64,000 bases of DNA, taken from assembly GCA_035048495.1 (NCBI GenBank), contig CM068545.1, forward strand, positions 20,122,741 through 20,186,740, given 5' to 3'. This stretch comes from Euptelea pleiosperma. Lineage: Eukaryota; Streptophyta; Magnoliopsida; Ranunculales; Eupteleaceae. The position numbers and the translations under genes were made by a program. Numbering within the stretch: position 1 is the stretch's first letter; every line of letters starts with the position of its first letter. Shown piece after piece: positions 47,877 through 59,397 of this stretch. The notes under the pieces were generated by a model. The model ran no database searches. It was given only the letters and a program-made list of their open reading frames with translations, and was not told where the DNA came from.

Positions 47877-49348
47877 ATGGATGGATCTCAGGGCGGTTCG
47901 AATGCACCGCCTCCTTTTCTTGTGAAGACGTATGAGATGGTGGATGACCCGTCCACCAACTCTATTGTGTCTTGGAGTCCGTCTAACAGTAGTTTCATCG
48001 TGTGGAATCATCCGGAGTTCGCGAGGATCTTGCTGCCCAAGTACTTCAAGCACAACAATTTTTCCAGCTTCATCAGGCAGCTTAATACATATGTGAGTAA
48101 ACGAGACAAATGTTTGTTTAAATTTGGATTGGTATAGTATTTACATCTTTGCTTATTTAATTGTTTCTTCTTTAAGTTCAATTGAATTCCCTTTTCAATC
48201 AGGGTTTCAGAAAAATTGATCCGGATCAGTGGGAATTCGCAAACGAGGAGTTTATAAGAGGTCAGAGACACCTTCTGAAGAACATCCACAGACGCAAGCC
48301 TATCCACAGTCATTCACTACAGAGCCTCCAAGGACAATCAAGTTCTTCAGGAACATTAGCTGAATCAGAAAAGCAGGAGCTTGAGGAGGAAATTGAGAAG
48401 TTGAAACATGAGAAGAGTATGCTTTTTAATGAGCTACAAAGACATACACAGGAGCAGCAAGGAATGGAGTTGCAAATGCGGTCTTTGGAGGAACGTTTGC
48501 ATCAAATGGAACTCCGTCAGCGGCAAATGATGGCCTTCTTGGCTAGAATCATGCAGAGACCTGGGTTTGTCTCCAATCTTATCCAACAGTCTGAAAAGCA
48601 TACTAAAAGGAGAAGGTTGCTGAAACCGGATTACTTCTATGATGAAGCCGATATGGCAGAGAACCAAGTTGTGACAATCCAGCCAGTGACTAGAGAGAAT
48701 ATGAATGCTGTTTCTATGCCTGTGTTAAACGTGGAGCCGTTTGAGAAGCTGGAATCATCCTTAAATTGTTGGGAGAATTTTCTACGTGGGGTTGGACAAG
48801 CTTCTGGTGAAGAAATGCATACTGTAGGAGTTTCTTTGCAGCCTTCTGCAATCGTCTTTACTGAAATGCATGCGTCATCTGGAGACACAGACGTAAATAT
48901 GCAACCACAGTCACCTAAATTGCATACGCATTCGCCTCGTTCAAGAGATATACACTCCTCTCCTGAGTTGGCGGAATCTACAAGTCATGTGGGAAGCCCA
49001 GTTATTTCTTCTATTCAACTTAATGCAGATATTCGGCCCAAAGTATCTGGAATTGACGTGAATTCCAAGCCTATTGCTCCTGAGATTGAGATTGAGGCTT
49101 CGAAAGAACAGGCAGTTGCAACCACGACTTGTGCTGTGCCAACTGGGGCGAATGATGTATTCTGGGAACAGTTCCTAACTGAAACTCCTGGTTCTACGGA
49201 CACACAGGAGGCCCAGTCTGAAAGAAGGGACACTGAGGATGGAAAGAATAGCAAGCCTGCTGATCGTGGGAAATTTTGGTGGAACATGAAGAATTTAGAT
49301 AACCTTACAGAACAGATGGGGCACCTCACTCCAGCCGGAAGAACCTAA
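47877..49348 (+). CDS. HSFA4: Heat-stress transcription factor, class A4
   Basis: A trimeric nuclear activator that binds heat-shock elements. Class A4 members act in heat, oxidative and metal stress. Exon 1 is 47877-48092 and exon 2 is 48203-49348. The intron (GTGAGT...TCAG, 110 nt, phase 0) splits the DNA-binding domain between NTY and GFRK, the position conserved in plant HSFs. The product has 453 residues. DNA-binding domain about 12-103 ([13 protein letters not shown] to KNIHRRK). Oligomerisation domain HR-A/B about 125-190 ([11 protein letters not shown] to FLARIMQ), with the class A insert. [14 protein letters not shown] about 204-213. Two AHA activation motifs: [10 protein letters not shown] and [10 protein letters not shown] (about 390-399). 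An NES-like LTEQMGHL lies near the C-terminus. The AHA pair plus the final LTEQMGHLT is the A4 signature. Start chosen at MDGSQGG, which directly precedes the domain. All motifs are intact. Confidence 0.93.
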
Positions 49349-51756
49349 TGTTGGTTGATTCTTTGTTTCAACGTTTTATGTCTCAATGGCTGGCTGTATT
49401 ATATACCTAACAAAGAGGTATGATTGGTTTGATCTTGTAGTATATCGACATCCCAGTTTTTAGCTTAACGTTCTTGTGCACATCATATGTTTGTCCATCA
49501 GGTTCCGATGTTACGAGAGATTCGTTTTATTCATTGATTTTTGGATTTATCGTGAAATTTAGTGAGGTTACATGGTTTATGAGCAGTCCTTATTTCCTCC
49601 AAATCAGTTGTCCCTCCTATAGATAACCATGATTTTGTTTACCTGCCTACGCTTTTTATTATTTTATTTTGTCCTCTGTTCTATTTCAGGACCAGATATG
49701 TTGCGTTTTATGTTATGAGATACTACATGATCAGATATTGGGTTGGTTAATTTGTGGCATATGCTGGTTAAGACTCAGTAAAAGGTTAACTGTAGATATA
49801 GGTAGGGCTGGGTAAGGTGACCACTATACTATAGCACTAAATGTAGAAAACTTAGAGTTGATCTATTGCAGTGACATTCTTCTAAGTGCTGCATTGGTCT
49901 AACAGGTTTTGGATTCATTGTGAAGGAAAGAAGTGCTAATCTCTTTTTTTGAGATTGAAAAATATCAAATCATATATAACCAGCTTGTCTTACATAATTT
50001 CTATTGTGTATTTTATTTGAGTGGAACAAAGATACACTTGCGAATGATGTTGCATTTCTACCATATTTAGAACTTGAGGTGTCTTCATGCCAAACTCCGG
50101 TGGCTGGTATTCTATAACTGATTATATCGTAGTTTCTGAATCCATTGCAAACAGGTCCTTCTTGATACAAATTGAGGCCTAAGGAAAATACCCTATTTGA
50201 GGCTTATTTTATTTAAAATATTAATATAAATTAAAAAAAAAAAGTCATTTTTCTCTTAAATCTCAATAATACAGAAGAAAAAAAGTCATTCAAAGCCCCC
50301 CCAAATCCCATGTTTCTAGCCCTTTTTTCTTTAAAAGTCTCAATAAAACCTCCTAAAAAAACACAACAGCCCAAGGCCCCATAGCGGAGTGCACATGCGA
50401 TGCTTGTGATGTTTAAATAAAAATTGTGTTTGTAAGAATGGTGAGTTTATTGAAATGGTAAATGTATAATTTCATTTTTTAGTAAGGGTAAGCGGGCAAG
50501 TTAAAACAATATTATTACTTTCTTGTGCCTCATTATTAAGCATAAAAAACTAGTTTTAAATTGGTATTATAGGAATTTTAAATTAAGATAAATATCAGTA
50601 TTATTTTTAATAAAAATAATTAGTATTGGATATCATCGAAAAGATAAAAAGTATGCTCTCTTGGCGCGTACCTTCTCATCGCATAATTCCTCCACAACAA
50701 AGGCATGCAGCCATGGTGAAAAGTCTGCTCTCTTGGTGCTTACTTGCTCACCGCGTTATTCCTCCACAACAAACGCAGGGTTCCAAACATGAAGGAATCT
50801 GCAGGTTTGGTGAGGAAAAGCCAGGACACTCCCTCCTAACAGCATAAAAGGACTCTCTCTCCTCCACTGGGATGGTGGACCTGTGTCATGCATAGTCTCC
50901 TCCCGAGGAAGAGTTATCTCTTCAAGAATGATTCTTATTTTGGAACATTTGGGCAACAAATTACAGAAAATAATTCTTGATAAGTATGACAGACACAATG
51001 GGCAACATGGGAGCATTATTAGTTTCTAGGATTATAACAAATTAAGAATATTCAGTTTATGCTTCTTACTTGACAGTATAATCAACTTAGTTCCTTGAGA
51101 AGGAGCAAAGATAGATAACATAGGCTATAATGATTCCCATATCTGTAGAATACTTCTAAAAAACAATCTCATTCATTTTTTGGCCCTAACCCTAACCCTA
51201 ACCAGGGATTAAGCCCGTATGAACAAAAACAAGGGCGGGGATACCGTGTTAAACAAAAAAAAAAGAACTTTTATTTATTTTTTATCTTTAGTGGCCTATT
51301 TAATTTGAAATATTAAAGACTATGGTTGAGGATAAAACTGTGGCATGTCTGTCTGAAAGACATAGCAAGAAACATAAATTTGTTTAAATAGTAAAAGCAC
51401 CCACTGCTTACGAAAAAAAAAAAGAAGTAAAAGCACCCATTGATTTTTTTTTTTGGCAGTGTTTAATGTTTATGAAAAACCAAAAGTATAAACATAAAGA
51501 GTCATTGCTTTTACCTGAAAATGTGTCCCATGTTTAAAAAGGATAAGATTTAAGTCGTGAATTGTAAGATTCACATAGAAATCGTAGGATTTTGATCTAA
51601 AGGGATTCATACTTGATCCAAAGTGTTTGCGTTAAGATTTGATTTTAATTGTAGGATTCTAATAGCATTGAATGTCATTTTGTATGCTAAGTACCTTGTT
51701 TACTTGTTGGATCATCCACTCGAGGGACTATATCACATGAGCTATATATATTGCTA
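49349..51756. other. HSFA4 3' flank and gene-free DNA
   Basis: The first few hundred bases are probably 3' UTR. 50160-50395 ('gaggcctaagg...ctcaataa...caaggcccc') is a truncated relative of the hAT-like family at 39863 and 57840. At 51184-51205 there are three CCCTAA units. No gene. Confidence 0.45.
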
Positions 51757-51860
51757 TCCATCATCATCATCATCATCTATGCCTTATTCCAAATGTTTGG
51801 GGTCAGCCGGTCGGCATTATGAATCCTACTTCGTCGTTTGACTCTGCTTTTAGCTGTCTT
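51757..51860 (+). mobile_element. SINE 3' remnant with Angio-domain-like tail
   Basis: '(atc)n tatgccttattccaaatgtttggggtcagcc...atgaatcc' matches the conserved 3' domain of many angiosperm SINEs (CCCAACTANTTGGGGTCGGCTACATGNATCC type). The tRNA-like head is missing. Confidence 0.55.
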
Positions 51861-52690
51861 CTTTTGTGAGCTATATATACTACTAAATTGAATTTAATAA
51901 ATAGAAAATGATATAGAAACGAATAATAAAGGTCTTAAAATATTAAAAGCAGAATTTTTTGCTTCATGAATGTCACATTAAGAGCGCCTAACTATTTTCT
52001 TATTTGTTTCTTTATTATGTGTTACTTCTTTTTCTTTAAATTTTTTATGACTTTTACCCATTTTTTGGGCCTTTTGGAAAAAAAACTTGAGGCTTATGCC
52101 TCGTATGGCATTAAGGCTTACGCCTCACCTCACAAAGGAAAAAGGCCTGTATAGTGTCATTGTTGAAGGAAGAGTACTTGTGGTATGCTTGTGCACTATT
52201 CACTGAGTCAGAATTACGTGCTACATGTATGTTATGATTGATTCTTGAAAATTTTTCTGCAAATTGATGTTGCATGGAATAAGCATCTTTTTTCTTAGAT
52301 CATGAATGTATCCCATTTGAGTGCTTGAGGAGGACTCCTAATGTGAGTAGTGCCATCAACTTTGTTCCTTGGCATCTTAGGGTACTACTTTAGCACTTGG
52401 ATTCAAATACCTGCGATTGATTTTGGAGGAATGCTATCTAAGTAGGACTTTGATGGATCAGAATGGTCTTGTCCAAGAAATGTTTTGGACCTTCATCTCT
52501 CCACTGTTTTGCTCATTTGCCAAATAGGAGTGCTAAGACTTGTTTTTATTCTCCCTGCTGCTATCATATCTTACTGTCTTGATTTTTCTATTCCATATCC
52601 CATCTTAGCTTAAATATCAAAGTACAACACGAGAATAATCAAGAAAGGAAAGAAATTAGAGGGAGACACTGTTGATGGCTGAATGGTGAA

Positions 52691-52752
52691 GTAGGATTCA
52701 TGTCGCCAACCCCAAATAGTTGGGGTAAAGCTCTGTTAATGATGATGATGGA
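52691..52752 (-). mobile_element. SINE 3' remnant, opposite strand
   Basis: Complement reads '(atc)n...ctttaccccaactatttggggttggcgacatgaatcc', the same conserved SINE tail as at 51757. Confidence 0.55.
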
Positions 52753-54059
52753 GAGTGAGACGCTAACCAGAGCCAAAGGTCCCCAAATGTTACAATACAT
52801 TTGGGGTTGCAAATGGGCTCACTTTCAGGTTCGATGTTACAGTCTTCCAGGGGTCCTTTGACATGAATTGATGCCCGTCTTATGTTGTGCAGTGACAGGG
52901 GGATGGTTGATCCTTCTGCATTAAGTTATAGGACTCCCATGTGATGTGTAAGTACTTACATGGGTGAATTATGACATTATATGTTGTATTCCACTTAAGG
53001 ACTTCTTGTAATTGTATTTGGCCGAATCCTTTAGTTGCTAGTTCTTCTTCATATGGTGTCTCTTGCATTTTTGTACAATCTTAAGATTCAAGGTCTTGGT
53101 TTATTTCAAGAAAGGTATGTCATTTCTTCTATTCAACATGTAGATAATGTTGACGACCACTTTACTCTAAAAGCTTAAGCTGTTAGAAGGAGGTGTAACT
53201 ATGTATATGAGTATATCAAAGGATCCTCGGCACACACATGGACCGTTTGAGTCCAGCAAATACATGCACTTGCGGGATACACAGGACACACACCCCACTC
53301 TAACAGATAAAATACTAGCACATTGTACCAGTCAATTGTTCTCTGAGTAACTTACCCACAATGCTTATATTCATATTAAAATATTGTTAGCATGTTTGGT
53401 TTTACTTAAGATTTTTTTGATTACTGGTTAATTCATTTGATTTTTTTTTTAAATATTAAGGAGTACTTTTTTGTCTTGCTTCGTGTACCTATGTTGGCTT
53501 GTGTAGTACTGACAGTTGTATTGATATTTTCATGGATACTTTTGAGATAAATTTGTCATTTCATGTATGTTATTTCTTGTTATTCGACACTTTTTCCCGT
53601 TTTTCCCCTAATAAGTAACAGAGATATATATTGCACTAAGATATAAGAAAATGTGGGGAATAAGTATCCCATATATACAAGAAGTTTCTATGTACACCAT
53701 TTTTGACTAGGGAGCATGGTTTTAGGTCTAGGGTGAGACTGAGTTGACTCGCACCAGGACTGAGACATGATCCAGGGGGACTGACTTGCCTGTCTCTCTT
53801 TTTTATTTTTAGTCTCATGTAATTCAGTCTCGAGATCGAGTTGACTTGCTGTCAGTCCCGGATGAGTAAACATTCGAGAACGAGTTTAAAAACCATGCTA
53901 AAGAGTCCACTAGTTCATTTATTCCCCTTAAACATTTTTGAGATGATAATACTCCATCCTTTAGCCAATTCGCTAATATGATCAATGATTTGGGCTGCAG
54001 TCTAAGTGCAGGTGAAGAACTCCAAGGAACATTGTCAAGATCAGCTAAGCCGTCACACC
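52753..54059. other. Gene-free intergenic DNA
   Basis: A small inverted-ended segment (AGCATGGTTTTA at 53713, AAAAACCATGCT to 53899) contains repeated 'gagactgagttgac' words. Otherwise nothing recognised. Confidence 0.4.
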
Positions 54060-54285
54060 TAGCCGCTTATCTCAATTGGTTAGTGTGTGTACCCTCCCCT
54101 TGTGGGGCAGGTAATGGTTCAATCCCACACAAGGCAGGTTTCAACCCGGCCCAGGTTTAGCCCAGACAGCAGACACTTATGTGGTGGATCAGGTGTGGGC
54201 TTTGTTGAGTTCCTGGGCCATGTGCAACCCCGAATAGAATGGCTGGAAGGGAGAGAATCTATTATCTAAATTTTTTTTTTTGTTT
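54060..54285 (+). mobile_element. tRNA-derived SINE candidate with T-rich tail
   Basis: The head contains an A-box-like TATCTCAATTGGTTAGTG and, 45 bases on, a B-box GGTTCAATCCC, as in a tRNA-related Pol III promoter. The element ends in a run of T at 54271-54281. It does not fold as a tRNA gene. Target duplications were not resolved. Confidence 0.6.
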
Positions 54286-55024
54286 TGTTTAGTGATCATG
54301 GACATGTTATAGGAATCTTTGATATTCAACATCTTATATGATATAATAACAAAATAATAATAATAATAATAAAATAAAATCGAATTCTATGCAGACTTGA
54401 TTACGTGTTTCGACGAGAATTTAGGGTGCTTAAGCAACCATTAGCTTATATTTGACTATGTGTGGTAGACTCAACTTTATACCCAAATCATTGATCCTTA
54501 AGCTCATGTATTTTTCTATGAGAATTTAGAATGATCTGATGGATTATCATTAACATCTCTTTGATCTTGGTAGTTACATTCTGCAAGTAGGTATCAAAAT
54601 AACAAGCAACTGTTTTTTTCCCCTTGTTTTAGGCAAATTAGAACTGCCTCCCTGAATTGAGAAAATTTACATTTTCTCACTATTAATACTTGACTTTAAC
54701 CAAGTCTAACAAAGCTGATGTGACTAACCCTGTGTGATCCAAAGGAGTGTAAGAACTAAAACTCAAAAATAAGAAGGGTCGGGCTCAGGGGGGCCCATTT
54801 TTCTGATCCCTCTTGATGTTCGTGTGCTAGGCCGAAGATTTCAAGAATCCAACTGCGCCGAGCTGGCATCACTTTTTTCACTTTTCGAGGCATTGACAAC
54901 CACCGTTGGATTTTTGAAATCTACGGCTGAGCGTGCAAACACCGAGAGGGGACAGAAAAATGGGGGTCGTTGGAGCCTGAGACAAAATGTAGAGGGTCGT
55001 TTCATATATGGTTTAGAAAAGGCC
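54286..55024. other. Gene-free intergenic DNA
   Basis: AT-rich. 54830-54930 holds foldback arms with 'ttcaagaatccaac' and 'gttggatttttgaaatc'. No gene. Confidence 0.4.
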
Positions 55025-55063
55025 TCTATATAACAGAACAGGGAAGTCGTCTCCCCCCTCTTG

Positions 55064-55634
55064 GAGCATCTCCAATCGTTGTCTAAGGTGAATAGGCATT
55101 TAGCTCAAAATGCCTAGCCAGATCAGCAAGTCTCTCTAATCTTGGCTCGGCATTTTGAGTCAAATGCCTAGACTTTCTTGGCTATGTGGCAACTGACCGT
55201 AAGACCAATAATTCTCAAATTTGAACGGTTAAAATCACCTAATGAAAATGACTCCAAACCAACGCCTAGAAATCACTAATCAAGTTGATTATTGGTTTGT
55301 AGGCCCATCAAGGTATTGGTTGAACATCCATAAGGTCAGCGTCCTGTAAACGTATGCCACGTGTCTCATATTGCAGGTGGTTTAAGTGTAAATGGTAAAT
55401 AAGTTTAGATTTGATGAAAGGTGGCATTTTGGTAAATGACAAATGAGTAAAAACGTTAAAAAACAAAACCAAATTGTTAGAAGATGGGTAATGATTACAC
55501 TTTGGCTGTGCAACAGTGTCGTGGTTGAATTGCCGATTTACTATTTAGAAAATCGGCAAACCTAGCTTTTGGCCCAACGATTGGAGACGGTCGCTCCGCA
55601 AAAAGTTAGATTTGCCGAACGATTGGAGATGCTC
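55064..55634. mobile_element. MITE with GAGCATCTCCAATCG termini
   Basis: GAGCATCTCCAATCG and CGATTGGAGATGCTC are near-perfect inverted ends. Flanks TTG and TTA are consistent with a Harbinger-type 3-bp target. It is inserted in a Helitron-like unit and itself carries an F1 arm pair at 55185-55375. Confidence 0.7.
55185..55375. repeat. F1 foldback remnant nested in the MITE
   Basis: 'aactgaccgtaagacc', 'atcactaatcaagttgat' and 'gaacatccataaggtcagcg' are F1 arm words. Confidence 0.5.
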
Positions 55635-55769
55635 TTATAAGCTTCATAAAGAAGGGTCGAGATCTTATCTCCAACTAGACGGTGGATCTCAGCCCCTCAC
55701 ACCCAATTTTGACAAAAGCTTTGTCGAAGAGTGCCGTGGGCACGGACACGGGCCACCTACTAGTTATAA

Positions 55770-56475
55770 GAACGAAAAATTTCTAAAAAGAAAACAAACT
55801 TTAATCTATTTACAAAAAAGAATACAACTTTTCGCAAATCCCAAAAAAGAAAACGAAATGCCCTTTTAAAGAGCGTTTCATTACATGGCACATGTTTATC
55901 AAAAAAACGTCATTTAAAAGGGCGTTTGTCAGTAAAAAATGTCATTTTAAAGGACGTTTTTCAGTAATAGACGCCTTTTTAAAAAACGTATGTCAGACCT
56001 CTGACAATTGACAGACGTTGTTTTAAAGGGCGTGTGTCAGTAGAAAACGCCATTTTAAAGGGCGTTTTTCACTGACAAACGCCATTTTAAAGGGCGTTCG
56101 GCCGTTGGAATCCGTTCTAACGGATAAACGTTATTTGAAATGACGTTTTTTGTGACAGCGAGAGAGGAGAGGCGGGAGAGGCGGGAGAATAGATGAAAGT
56201 GACTTAGGCGGTCGCCTGGCAGACGCCCTTTGAAAGGGCGTTTTTTTCCTGAAAACGTTTTTTAAAAAACTATTTCTCAGGAATAAACACCCTTTAAAAT
56301 GGCGTTTGTCAGACGTGTTAGCCATCAGTCATTCGCTAGTCAGTCGGCGACTGATTCGACTGACATCTGACGAAACGTCCTTTCTTAAGGGCGTTTCGTT
56401 TTCTTTTTTGGGATTTGCGAAAAGTTGTATTCTTTTTTGTAAATAGATTAAAGTTTGTTTTCTTTTCTGCAATTT
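55770..56475. mobile_element. Palindrome-array inverted-repeat element
   Basis: Outer arms ('aaaacaaactttaatctatttac' type and complement, plus 'cgcaaatcccaaaaaagaaaacg') match the element at 8305-9120. Between them are about ten copies of a palindromic motif AAACGCC-n-TTTTAAAGGGCGTTT in direct and inverted order. No gene. Confidence 0.65.
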
Positions 56476-56484
56476 TCCGTTATA

Positions 56485-56884
56485 ATAAAAATGGTTGGCT
56501 GTTATTATTGTTATAACGCTTTTTACTGAAAAACAGGATATCAGGTTATCATGGACGGTATTTATGAAAAGAGAACCATGTTTTTACCATTATCAAGCTT
56601 AAAAAATAATAATATTATTCAATATTCTGACCTTTTTGTCAGGGTTTAAAAGAGGCCGTGTTAACGGCGTTAAAACGAATTGTGAGGGAGGGGAAAAATG
56701 GAATTTAACGGGAAAAAATGGAAAAGAATGATGTTGAAATTCAAAATTCAAAATTTGAAATTGAAATTTTCAAAAACGTAAAATGACGGCCATTTCTTTC
56801 CACATAATTTTTCAGAAAAAAAGTCCACTATTTTAGTTGTATGGGCCGTTAAAACGAAAAAAAAAAAACCGATTATTTTCTAAG
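56485..56884. repeat. TAACGG-family fragment up to the gap
   Basis: Contains 'gttataacgctttt', 'gggtttaaaagaggccgtgttaacgg' and AT-rich spacers like the other family members. Confidence 0.5.
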
Positions 56885-56984
56885 NNNNNNNNNNNNNNNN
56901 NNNNNNNNNNNNNNNNNNNNNNNNNNNNNNNNNNNNNNNNNNNNNNNNNNNNNNNNNNNNNNNNNNNNNNNNNNNNNNNNNNNN
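56885..56984. other. Assembly gap (100 N)
   Basis: Exactly 100 N, a conventional placeholder for a gap of unknown size. Open frames crossing it are meaningless. Confidence 0.99.
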
Positions 56985-57346
56985 TCAAATGGCTTACTGT
57001 GCTGCCTCGTAACAAGCAACATATTCTGCCTACATGGTGGACGATGCCAATAGCGACTACTTAGCATTTATCTAGGAGATAGCACTTTTAGTGAGCATAA
57101 ATACATATTCGGATGTGGACATCAAACTATCCTTAAACCCTACAAAGTATGAGTCCAAATAGCCAAGAACCTTCATCTCTTCAAATCTTCTATAGACCAA
57201 TGTAAAATTTTCATTGTCTATAAGTATTTTGATACTTTTGTCATGGCCCTCTAGTTAGTCACTCTAGGGTTTTGTTGGTACCTCTTCAACATCCCAACTA
57301 TAAAATTATCATATATACATCAAATTAAAATGCCTATTGTTAAGGA

Positions 57347-57530
57347 CTAGCGGGTGGCCCGTGCCTAAGGCACTCCTCAACAAAGCATTTGCCAAAATTG
57401 GGTGTGAGTGGCTGAGATCCACCGTCCATCCATTTGGGGGATAAGATCTCAGCCATCCTTTGTGAAGCCGATAAGAGGGGGTATAAGTGGGGAGACAATT
57501 TCCATGTTTTGTTATACAGATACTCAATGG
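57347..57530 (-). mobile_element. Single Helitron-like unit
   Basis: On minus it starts TCTGTATAAC (after A) and ends CTAG (before T), with the GAGATC...GGATCTC core and a hairpin near the end. Confidence 0.65.
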
Positions 57531-57839
57531 GAGTCCGCTTGTTCTTTTTTTCTCATTCTTGGGACATTGTTTCTTGTTGAAAACATCACCCTTGACAACA
57601 AGAACATCTCCGGTGCATAATTTTACATGCCATATATCACTTGAGCACCTTGTCAATGTATGCCCACTAAAATAAACCAAGACATTTGAATAACGGTTTC
57701 TGTAAATATTTACTCTCACTTACATTATTTTAAGTTGCCTAGCTACTTATTAAAAAAAAGAAGTTATTTATTTACCATTTCAATAAATTTACTATCTTTA
57801 TGAACATAATTTTTATTTATACATCATGTGCGTCGCATG

Positions 57840-58095
57840 TTTGGGCCTTTAGTTGAAGTGTTTTTTTTTAAGGGGAGGGCGGTTATTGAGATTTTAAAGG
57901 AAAAAAAGGGCTACAAACATGAGATTTGGGGGCTTTGACTAACGTGAGGTTTTTTTTTTTGGTCTTATTGAGATTTTAGAGAAAATGATTAATTTTTTAA
58001 TTGATTTTAATTTATGATAATATTTTAAATAAACTAAGCCTCAATTAGGGTTTTTGCCTTGGGCCTCAACTTGTATCGAGACAGCCCTGGCTGGA
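57840..58095. mobile_element. hAT-like family remnant
   Basis: Ends 'gcctcaacttgtatcgagacagccctgg', the same right terminus as the hAT-like element at 39863-40345. The left end is unclear. Confidence 0.45.
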
Positions 58096-58128
58096 AGCAC
58101 GTCAAATAGCACAGTCCGGTAGCACCCA

Positions 58129-59108
58129 TCTATATAACAAAACAGGGAAGTTGTCTCCCCACTTATACCCCCTCTTATATGTTTCAAAAAAAGGGCCAAG
58201 ATCTTATCTCCAAAATAGACAGTGGATCTCAGCCACTCAATCACACTCGATTTTGGCAAACACTTTTTTGGAAAGTGTCGTGGGCACAGGCCACCCAACT
58301 ATCTATATAGCAAATCATGGAAGTTGTCTCCCCACTTATATCCCCTCTTATCTGTTTCAACAAAGGGCCGAGATCTTATCCCCCAAATGGACGGTGGATC
58401 TCAGCCACTCACACCTGATTTTGGCAAATGCTTTGACGGGGAGTGCCGAGGGCACGGGCCACCCACTATCAATATAACAAGTGACTGTAGTTTTCTTATA
58501 CCCCCTCTTATCTTATATGGCTTCAATAGTGAGTGGCTGAGATCTACTATGCTTCATATCGATGGCTGAGATTAACTCCCACCCATTTTGAAACACTTTA
58601 TCGGAAAGTGCCGTGGGCACGGGCCACCCACGCATATATCAAGACAACTCAGTTGTATTCTCTTATCTTATCCATCCATCTAATGTGGACGGTTAGATTT
58701 CAGCCACTCAATCTGCCTCATTTGACCTCAATTTATTCAAAATTTGAATTTCAACACATTTATTTTTTGTTATTTTCTCATTTCTCCCTCTGTGCGTTGC
58801 AATCCGTTATAACAGCCGTTATAATGGAAAACAACGGTAACGCCCCAGTCCGTTATACCGTTTGAGTGCTAAAGGCACCCAATTTTTGCAAACGCTTTTG
58901 TCGGAGAGTGCCGTGGGCACGGGCCATTTACTATTCTATATAACAAAACACATTGGTTTTGTCTCCCTATTTATACCTCCTTTTATAAGCATCAACAAAG
59001 AAGGGCTGAGATCTAATCCTCCCCAAAATGGACGGTGGATCTCCGCCACTCACCTGATTTTGGCAAATTCTTTGTCAAGGAGTGCCGATGGCACGGGGCA
59101 CGGACTAG
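58129..59108 (+). mobile_element. Five-unit head-to-tail Helitron-like array (A-B-C-D-E)
   Basis: Begins TCTATATAAC at 58129 after A and ends CTAG at 59108 before T. Junctions read ACTA|TCTATATAG at 58297, ACTA|TCAATATAAC at 58468, a diverged one near 58637, and CTAT|TCTATATAAC near 58935. Each unit carries its own terminal hairpin. Units C-D-E repeat the order seen at 15078-15738 and 2227-2889. Confidence 0.7.
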
Positions 59109-59397
59109 TGGGGAAGAAGGCAAAGCTTGAGCCAAGTTTTGAATAAAACTAAGAATTTAATTTTATGCCCCTGAGATTTTCCATTTTGTATTTTCCCCCT
59201 TGCGTTTCCGTATTTTGCATATTTCCCTGTCTAGATTCTTTCAAAACTCCCACTACTTTGCAATACTATAAACCACGTTGAAATTCTACCATTGACTTCA
59301 TTGTTTACATGAGAAAAGGCAACTTTGACCTTTTGACTTTCATATATCACAAAAAAAAAAAAAAAAAACCATTTTTGAGTCTGTTTATATCGCTAAA

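Larger units (their letters stand above)
55025..55763 (+). mobile_element. Helitron-like unit interrupted by a MITE
   Basis: Starts TCTATATAAC at 55025 and ends CTAG at 55763, followed by T, with hairpin GTGCCGTGGGCAC. The body is split after 'cccccctc' by the element at 55064-55634. Confidence 0.65.

Noticed and set aside
54060..54135. tRNA gene
   Set aside because: A- and B-box words are present, but the acceptor and anticodon stems do not form and a SINE-like body with T tail follows.
56833..57067. ORFs across the N run
   Set aside because: They translate the 100-N gap and carry no information.
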